Source: Crocodylus rhombifer (lineage: Eukaryota > Chordata > Crocodylia > Crocodylidae). Taken from it: DNA of 64,000 nucleotides. How positions within the stretch are numbered: the stretch's first letter is position 1; every line of letters starts with the position of its first letter. Location: positions 1 through 64,000 of the forward strand of contig JAVSML010025532.1 in the NCBI GenBank assembly GCA_038503035.1, in the 5' to 3' direction. Positions 56,880 through 64,000 of this stretch are shown one piece after another. The notes beneath the pieces are model-generated. The model was given only the letters and a program-made list of their open reading frames with translations. It searched no databases and was not told where the DNA came from. A program made the position numbers and the translations under genes.

Positions 56880-57420
56880 AAGCATTAAGAATGGGATACG
56901 ACCGGACTTAAACCAACACAAGCGCGATTACAGCGTGAAATCTCTCTGATGGCATTTAATGAGCTCTTGGAGGGGGTTACCCTTGAGATAATCTATATAT
57001 GCATTAAGAGGGGAACAATGAGCCTCGGTTTGTCCAAGACAGCCAAAGGGAAGTGAATTGTTTGGCGCTTGCAATAATTACCTGCTGAAAAAATGGGGCA
57101 AACACTGAGGACAATGCGGGGGGAATGCTTCACAGGCACATTTTCCACTTGGCTGTAAACAGGTTTGTGTGACATTTCACATTTCCTAGGGCAAAGTTTT
57201 CAATACAGTGAGTTTTCGCTGCTGTTGTTTGTGTTCAAGTGCCTTTAGAAGAGCGGATTACAAGGTGGGATAAAGCTGGCTGCCTGGCTGATATGCCGTC
57301 TATCTGGAGATAAGCACTCATTCTATTTTTAATTTTAAACCGCCTCGCTGCCCTTCCCTCCCATGAGCTTTGAGCTAATTTGTGCAGCCTTGATCTTGCA
57401 GAAAATAAAAAGCGCTCCCT
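56880..57420. promoter_or_regulatory. Candidate conserved non-coding element
   Basis: Repeat-free sequence with little coding potential and ordered, non-degenerate-looking words: GATGGCATTTAATGAGCTC, GCTTGCAATAATTACCTGCT, GTAAACAGGTTTGTGTGAC, CTGGAGATAAGCACTC (GATA site) and TTTGAGCTAATTTGTGCAGC. The texture resembles vertebrate developmental enhancers more than anything else in the window. It is an inference only, and conservation cannot be tested here. Confidence 0.25.
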
Positions 57421-57424
57421 TCCC

Positions 57425-57990
57425 CCCCTACAACACCTTCACCTATCTCCAGAGCCGGACACAAACCAAACCACCAGATTCTGGGATGTCTTGCTACACA
57501 GCGCTTGTTCACACCGGAGAGCTAGAAATCAAGTGACAAAGCCTGTTCTCTTGAAGCTGTGCGCTGGCAGAGATTCAAACAGTAATGCGTGGCTTCAAAC
57601 TGGTGGATGCTCAGCAGAAGCGTACCCCCTTCCTACACTCCTCCAAGTCTGCTCACCAGTGAGCAGCTCTTAGAGGGCAGCAGTCGAAACACATTCAGGC
57701 CGGACATCCGGTATCTGAATGCAAAAAGCAAAAAAATGCACGGTGTCCGGGGTTAAGATTTCAAATGGGGAGTCAGGTGTTCAGGATGCCGTGTCTGGCC
57801 CAAGGGGATGACAGCAAGATTTTGCAGATTCACGTTTGCTGTGCACACATGCCAAAATCACGGATAAAAGAATTGGAAATGATTCTCTCGTCACCTTCCT
57901 CCTTGTCTTAACAAGAAGGGACGCTTGCCATCAACACACCTAACCTTTCTTTGAATGCCTCGTGTGGCTGTAGTGAAGCTGTCTCGCTGG
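57425..57990. other. No gene recognised
   Basis: No gene or clear repeat. Confidence 0.5.
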
Positions 57991-57992
57991 AC

Positions 57993-58306
57993 TAATGATT
58001 GTCAGCCAGGATGTCACGACACCTTGGGGTGCCATGAGATCCTTTTAAAAGTGCTTCAGGGTGCCACACAATATTCGCACTGTTACGTGTGCAAGCACCG
58101 ACATGTGATTCACAAGGTAAACCTCGAGATTTCAATGAGGAATCCAGAGTGCCAAAAATCTTCTGGCCTCTGGTGGGTTTTCTCAGTTCTCTGCAACAGA
58201 AGAATGACTTTATCATTTTCTGTAGTTAAAAAAATGAGTGAAAGCTAAGAGCTGGCATTTTCTGAGGGCTACCTTATGTCCGAGAAGGTTGAGAGCCACT
58301 GCCCTA
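57993..58306. mobile_element. hAT-like MITE, GGTTGAGAGCCACTGCCCTA end
   Basis: The right end AAGGTTGAGAGCCACTGCCC is the reverse of the widespread GGGCAGTGGYTCTCAACCTT end of hAT MITEs. The left end is decayed (TGATTGTCAGCCAGGATGTC). The body has GACACCTTGGGGTGCCATGA and an inner palindrome. No flanking duplication was recognised. Confidence 0.68.
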
Positions 58307-58309
58307 GGC

Positions 58310-59800
58310 AAACCCCTCCATTCTCTCTTGGATCATCTGAGAAGGTGTAAAGAAGGACCTGGGTCTTTACACACCTGGTCTTGCACACACTTAAAAATGC
58401 ATGACTTGACTCCTGTGAGCAGTCCTAACCAGGTCATGAGAGCAGCATTTCAAGCTGGTAAAAACCAGCACAGGTTCAGTGACATCATTGAACCTATTTT
58501 AATCTATACCAGCTGCCAATCTGGCCCATACAGTGCAAGGGCCATTTGCTTTCAAGTACAGCTTTGAAAACCAAACCATGACTTCCCCGCAAAAAGAAGA
58601 AGAAAAAAATATATTACATGGGTTCCTTTTTGTTTCACTTTTTGTTTTTTTTCCAATCTGGAACAGAAGACGAAAGAAACCAGTTAGCTGAAGGTTAGTA
58701 AAGCCATAATAAAGTTGTAACGAAGTGAAGCTCAGTATGGTTTGGTTTGGAGGGAGCCTACTGTATATAAATCTCCAGCATGCCTGGCTCCTGGCGTTTT
58801 GATCATCCATGAGATTGCTAAAACATGCAACCCACAGACATTGACCTCCGGCTACACCATGCGCCACATTAAAAGACCAGTCTGAAACCCAGTAAAGATT
58901 TTCTGCTAGAAACAAAGGGGCTAAAGGGAGCCGTTTACCATAATAAGGTGCCAGGAAAGTTCTCAGGATGAGTCATGAACTTTCATGGGTGGTAACGCTG
59001 GAGGAGCACCCGCCTCGTTTGCGGGAAAAGTGTGTTAACGAGGGGTATGGAAATCCACTTAGGTCAGAAGAACGAGGAGGTCAGGGTAGCAAGTAGGAAC
59101 AAAACGATGAATGGTCCAGAGAGGAAATTGGATATGTTCTGCCTTAAAATCTCATACCAAGTAAACAACCACGTCGGCGCCGTGACTCACTATCGGATGT
59201 GTCACCGACCCAGTTGACGGCCAGCGCAGTAGGTACAGGAAAGCGAAAAGCTGTCGTGCCACCCCGGGAGTCTTGAGACATCATAATCATCACCAACATT
59301 TATACAGTGCCGTCCAGCCAAGAGGTCGCAGAGCACGGATTTAACAACCTGAGATGCAAACTATCTGCAGCATACAGGAATTGCTTCACACATCATTGAC
59401 ACGCAGCCTCCATCTGGAACTGGACGGCCGCAGCTGTTTAACAGCAATGCAGCCACCCTGCATCTTGTAACCATTTAGAGCAGGGATTGAAGGAGAAGAT
59501 TTGATCCAGCTGAATCTGCAGGGGTAATATTTTATAGCTCAGGCATTTTGTTACCCAATCTGGAATGCACATCCCTGCTGTGGTCTCTACATGAGGCCAA
59601 GACCTCAACTTCGCATTGCTTTTGAAGGTACGCCTAGCCGCATAGTGCCCCTATCACCAGCTAGGACACTGGTGAGGTACTGACTGAGACTGTGCTGTGC
59701 TATATATCGAATCACCAATGCAGCCACTTTAGTGCTCTTAAGGGGAAAATGTGCATCCAGTCCAAGTATTCATCTGGCCCAACCCTGTTTAGCTTAAGTA
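58310..59800. other. No gene recognised
   Basis: ATCATCACCAACATTTATAC with a following CAGTGCCGTCCAGCC at 59286-59318 may be an old SINE end. No gene is seen. AT-rich from 58600 to 58720. Confidence 0.45.
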
Positions 59801-59804
59801 AGAG

Positions 59805-60000
59805 CTCATCTACATGGGGAATTTATAGTATATGGCATAGTCATAGCTTAAAAAGCTTTCCAGAGTGACATAAATCAAACTGGAAAAAGGTGTTCTCATA
59901 CCAGAATAAGTGTCCATCTGGAAAGTTATACCAGTGTAACTATACTGATTTAAATTCACACCTTACTTTATATCAGTATAACTTTCCCTTGGAGCTCTTA
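59805..60000. mobile_element. Probable DNA-transposon MITE remnant
   Basis: AGAGCTCATCTACATGGGGA at the left, with AAAGTTATACCAGTGTAACT, then ACTTTATATCAGTATAACTT at the right, forms a direct and inverted series of TTATACCAGTATAACT-type words. This resembles reptile MITEs with TTATACCAGTATAA. The ends are not resolved. Confidence 0.5.
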
Positions 60001-60284
60001 GACAAAAGCACTGGACATGCTGTGGATAGGAACATGTTGCAGAAGTTAATAACCACCTCAACATCTGGCTACCCCTCCACGCTGCCCTGATCTCTTGGAT
60101 CTGCCGAACTGAAACTCAGACTACTTCAGTAATAGCTGTTCCAAGATTTTCAGTTCTTCCTGCCTCCAAATCCTGAAGTCCTTGCTTAGCTTTGTGCATT
60201 CCCCTTCCACCTATTGCCTTATCCATTCAGGTTTTAAATTATTCATCTATTATTGTTTGTTCGTACAGTTCCAAGAAAAAAATG

Positions 60285-60345
60285 GGCTCTGGTTTTGGTT
60301 GGAGCCTCTAGGAGCTACTATAATCCAAATAATAGTGGCTGATAG
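60285..60345 (+). mobile_element. L2/MIR-like tail remnant
   Basis: TGGTTTTGGTTGGAGCCTCT, then AGGAGCTACTATAATCCAAA and TAATAG, comparable with GTTGGGACCACTAGATTAGT at 32790. Confidence 0.5.
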
Positions 60346-60349
60346 ACCC

Positions 60350-61720
60350 AAACCCCATTCTCCATCCCAAGATCAAGAAGCCAGATTTAATCCCTGGCTG
60401 CTCCACAATGATCATGGAAAGAAACCTTCCCCTTTGACAGAGGACTCCTCTTCCTATAAAGAGGAGTCTCTTCATAGCCAGCATTTCACTCCCCATATCA
60501 GGAGGCTCACTAGCTAGTGGACCCCATGTAGATGCAGATCCACAGTCAAAGTATAACATGAGGAACCAAATGGGACATTGGTGACATGGGCCACGTGCAG
60601 TGGAAATACTCAAATTCCACATCCTGAATTAATGCACTGTAAATCTCTCCCAGGAAACCATCCCTTCAGGTATAGTTACAGCAACATAGAGCCATTTCCT
60701 AGCCATAGGAGGCATCTTGCACAGATGTCAGGTAACGCATCCATCAGCACATCGTTTGTCACTCGCTGGTTCCTGACACTTGTCCCTGTTTGCAAATGCC
60801 ACCTCACACTTCTTCTTTGACCCAGTTTTACGCCTGGTGTATTTGTTTTGGAGGTGTCCTGCCCTCTCAAAGAGAAATGCTCATTTCCTTACATCAATAT
60901 AGGTCACTTCCTGTGACTTAGTCCTCTTCCTACAATTTATGATCTCATGAGAGTTCACAGGTACCTGCTATTTGTAACACTGCCTGTCAGGGCCTGTGAA
61001 CCAACACTGAATATCCTACTGCAGAATTTTATCTCCTTCATCTTCCCCAGTGAAGAGGGTTTGGCATGGAAAATGTGGAAGCTAAGCTTAAAAAGGGGAA
61101 TTACACCTGGCTTCCCAACCACTGCTTGAAACAACACGTGTCTGTATGAGAAACAGCTGGCAAGAGAAGCTGAAAAGAGGGAAACTGGGGAAAGCCATAC
61201 TGTTTGAAACAGTTAAAGCTGGAATGGAAAAAGCCATAGAAAGTATACAGCAAGCAAAATCTCGCATTAGCAAGGGCCCAAAAATAGAACTTTTTTTCCC
61301 CATCATAACTGCTGTGAATCTAAAAACTAGATCCTCAGCTGCTTATATCACTGACTCCATAGTGATCATCACTGGACATACACTGTTTTTCACTAGCTTA
61401 GGATCTGGCCTAGCAGGCCAAAATCTCCCCCGGTAAAACTGAATGCATCTCCACTGCAAGTGGGTGAAGTGTCTTTGTGCCAGGCTAAACTAGGATCCCT
61501 GCTTGCCTTAGTTCAAAGGTTCACACACGAGAATTAGCTGGCCATTCTCCTGCCTGCAAAGTAAAAGGCCAGGATAATTGTGTGTGTTGCCCAAGGCATA
61601 CTTACACTACATCCATGCCATGATTTGAAGCATTGCTGTGGATCACACCTACGTTTTGACTACTACCTGGCACACACCAACTCCCAGAAATACAAGATAG
61701 CCACTTCAAGTGGTCCTGAG
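60350..61720. other. No gene recognised
   Basis: No gene is seen. The sequence between 61580 and 61720 could be the upstream extension of composite copy B that copy A lacks. Confidence 0.45.
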
Positions 61721-61724
61721 CACA

Positions 61725-62300
61725 TGGCTTCAGAGCTGCTCTTTGCCATGGGTGTATTGGTCCACACTCAGGGCTGCTCTAAGTCAACCACCTGCCTCAT
61801 TTCTGGGATCCAGTGAGTAGGAAGGCCGTGCTTTGGTACCTGCCATGATGCTGTCCCGCTCTAGACCAGGCACAAGCTGCTGTGACATAAGAAGGTATTT
61901 GGTTTTGTTTCACAATAGTGCAGGGCCCGGAGCTGGAGCTGGGGTTCTTCACATTCACGCTAGCTTACAAGGTCCAAATCAGAGAGCATTAAGAGCCTGG
62001 GCCTGGCTTCCCACTGCCTTGCTTCTTGCACACGCCCTTTCAAGCAATGCAAAGCTGTGAACAGAAGCACTATTTTGGTGTGGTCACATTTCACAACTAC
62101 TTTGCCCTCCTTCTCCCCAGATGGCAATGACAGCACAATCTCACTAGGTCTTCAAAAAATGCACATTTTATCACTGTGCTAAATCCAGGCTAACTCTTTG
62201 TAAGCAGATGAAGGAATGTTGCCATCTATCGCTCAAGCCCAGTATAGACTTTGGGCCAAATCCTGGTACTGAACACCCAATTCCCCTCCTGAGGTCTACA
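61725..62300 (+). repeat. 5' segment of composite CR1-linked repeat, copy B
   Basis: The counterpart of 2587-3171 plus 4035-4084. It has the same order of words: CAGAGCTGCTCT, GGGTGTATTGGTCCACACTC, TAGACCAGGCACAAGCTGCT, GTGCAGGGCCCGGAGCTGGA, and GCTCAAGCCCAGTATAGA with GGGCCAAATCCTGGTACTGA. At about 62270, where copy A has the 863-bp hAT-like element between two octamers, this copy has a single CTGAACAC. It therefore represents the site before insertion. Confidence 0.75.
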
Positions 62301-63317
62301 GAGGCTGTGTTCTTTTTGGAAACAGCATGAAGATGACTTTTGGCAACAGGCAGTATCAACAAGCATGCCCTGGGGGTCAGTTCTAGAGCTGGTTTTGTAT
62401 CTTCATCAATGACCTGGAAGATGGGATGCCATGCACCCTCAGCAAGTCTGCAGATGACAACAACCTGGGGGAGTAGTAGATTTGCTGGAGAGTAGGCCTA
62501 GGATTCAGAGAGACCTCAACAAATTAGAGGATTGGACCAAAAGAAATCTCTTGAGGTTCAACGAGGACCAGTGCAACGTCCTGCATTTAGGACGGAGCAA
62601 TCCCATGCACTGGTGCAGGCTGGGGCTGACTGGCTAAGCAACAGCTCTGCAGAAAAGGACCTGGGGGTGACAGTGGACAGAGAGCTGAACATGAGCTAAC
62701 AGTGTGCAATTGTTGTGGAGAAGGCTACAGGCATCCTGGGCTGAAAAAGTAGGAGCATTGCCAGTAGATTGAGGAAGTGATTCTCCCCCTCTATTCAGCA
62801 CTGGTGAGGCCACATCTGACTACTGTGGAGCTTTGGGCCCCCACTACAGAAAGGATGTGGACAACTTGGAGAGAGTCCAGCAGAAGGCAACAAAATGGTT
62901 CAGGGGCTGGGGCACATGACTTATGAGGAAAGGCTGGGGGAACTCGGCTTATTTAGTATGGAGAAGGAAAGACTGACGGGGAATTTAATAGCAGCCTTCA
63001 ACTCCCTGCAGGGGGGTTGCAAAGAGGATGGAGCTGGACTGTTCTCAGTGGGGACAGATGACAGAACAAGGAGCAATGGTCTTAAGCTATGGCAAGGGAA
63101 GCTGAGGTTGGATAGTAGGAAAAATTCTCACTAGGAGGGTAGTAAAACACTGGAGCAGGTTACTCAGAGAGGTGGTGGACTGTCCGTCCTTGAAGGCCTG
63201 GCTAGAAAAAGCCTTGGCTGGGATGATCTAAATTGGGGCTGGTCCTGCTTTGAGCAGGGGGTTGGACTAGACGTGACCTCCTGAGGTCCCTTCCACCCCT
63301 CATTTTCTATGATTCCA
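62301..63317 (+). mobile_element. CR1 LINE 3' fragment, composite copy B
   Basis: It is joined to the upstream segment at the same place as the copy at 4085. The translation in broken frames gives an LVLYLHQ-type RT stretch, then DLEDGMPCTLSKSADDNNLG, GLGHMTYEERLGELGLFSME and SLQGGCKEDGAGLFS, and a full CR1 tail GACTAGACGTGACCTCCTGA with TTCTATGATTCC at the end. Stops and indels make it non-functional. It reaches the CR1 3' terminus, as does copy A. Confidence 0.9.
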
Positions 63318-63319
63318 TA

Positions 63320-63885
63320 ATAAAAGGATCATGCTTGATCCTTGCATATTGCTTGTATTAGACACTGAGCAATGGAAAGCTGCATTCCTTCCACGTACAT
63401 TCCTCACAGTTCAGCTGGCGGGGCAGGTGCTCCATCCCCCACAATCGAACATTTGCACAGCTCTTACAAACACCATTCTCTCTCCTACACAGGCAAACAA
63501 AGTTGCTCCTTCCACAAAAGGCCAGCTCAGCCCCAGGCAAATGGATAATTCAAGGCTCTCCCAGGCCAGTCATTTGCACAGTAAACAATCCTTTCCAGTT
63601 CCCTTTGAAAACAGTAATTAAAGGAAGAGTTAAACCTTCAGAAAAATAAATAAATACAAATAAGAAGATCCCTCAGGCTCTCCAAACTGGAAGAGTTCCC
63701 GGGACAAATCCCTTTGCAAAGTACTTGGGTTTGCTTGCTTTAGAGTCCCTGCCTCTGTCCCCGGGAACCTGTTCATCATACTCCTTATCTTGATTCTCTA
63801 TAGTTTCTGTCTCAGTTAGGTTGCTTCCCCTGCCAGCTCCTTGCTAGACCTCCCTCATATACAGAGGAACATTTAGTGACATCCT
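63320..63885. other. No gene recognised
   Basis: No gene or named repeat. An A-rich AATAAATAAATACAAATAAG lies at 63645. Confidence 0.5.
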
Positions 63886-63887
63886 CC

Positions 63888-63982
63888 GCTTCAAATAGGA
63901 GGAAATGGAAGCACCAAAGGATGAAAGTCACAAAGCAGGCAAGCACCAGTATTGGAATTACAACCCAGGTCTCAGGCTAAGT
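63888..63982 (-). mobile_element. MIR-like SINE, reverse orientation
   Basis: AGGAGGAAATGGAAGCACCA, then GATGAAAGTCACAAAGCAGG, AGTATTGGAATTACAACCCA and GGTCTCAGGCT. This is the order of a reversed MIR: GAGGAAACTGAGGC, AAGTGACTTGCCCAAGG, GGGATTAGAACCCAGGTCTC. Confidence 0.75.
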
Positions 63983-64000
63983 ATCCAGGTAAAGAGATAG

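Overview
This window looks like non-coding nuclear DNA from a crocodilian (alligator or crocodile type) or a closely related reptile. I base that on its repeats. It holds many CR1 LINE pieces, including one whose 3' end has the variant I associate with crocodilians (5981-6455). It also holds a Penelope-like element with a GIY-YIG endonuclease, tRNA-derived SINE fragments, L2/MIR-like tails, and many short hAT-type non-autonomous DNA transposons. I found no convincing exon of a host protein gene, no tRNA or rRNA gene, no CRISPR array and nothing bacterial. The longest open frames are artefacts of GC-rich palindromes or lie inside transposons.

Layout. 2.5-5.1 kb: a composite repeat ending in CR1, split by an 863-bp hAT-like insertion. 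6.0-6.5 kb: reverse CR1. 7.8-12.7 kb: SINE and CR1 scraps. 15.4-15.9 kb: AT-rich, possibly conserved. 16.0-17.2 kb: Penelope end, MIR and an old CR1. 19.9-22.9 kb: a densely layered block with a microsatellite, a 387-bp perfect-style hairpin, a 1.4-kb Penelope-like element and a CR1 broken by a palindromic MITE. 24.0-25.9 kb: CR1 inside CR1, then a MITE. 26.9-33.9 kb: SINEs, a MITE, L2/MIR-like tails and a CR1. 34.2-35.0 kb: a foldback hAT-like element with a GC-rich core. 36.5-42.2 kb: Penelope end, an AT-rich candidate regulatory stretch, and two complex DNA transposons. 46.0 kb: a 50-bp minisatellite. 48.2-49.7 kb: the 5' half of a CR1 on the minus strand (ORF1 esterase and the start of ORF2). 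49.8-50.9 kb: a 1-kb foldback. 52.6-59.9 kb: small MITEs, SINE and CR1 scraps, plus a second candidate regulatory stretch at 56.9-57.4 kb. 61.7-63.3 kb: a second copy of the composite repeat, without the hAT insertion.

Nothing here works together as a pathway. The biology is transposon layering: LINE and Penelope retroposition, with short DNA transposons landing in older copies. The most informative signals are a filled/empty site pair for one hAT-like element, a class of foldback elements with AT-rich ends and GC-rich palindromic cores, and a CR1 ORF1 esterase in which all three visible catalytic blocks are mutated. Family names rest on recognising motifs by eye. No database search was run, and repeat boundaries are approximate unless a target duplication is given.
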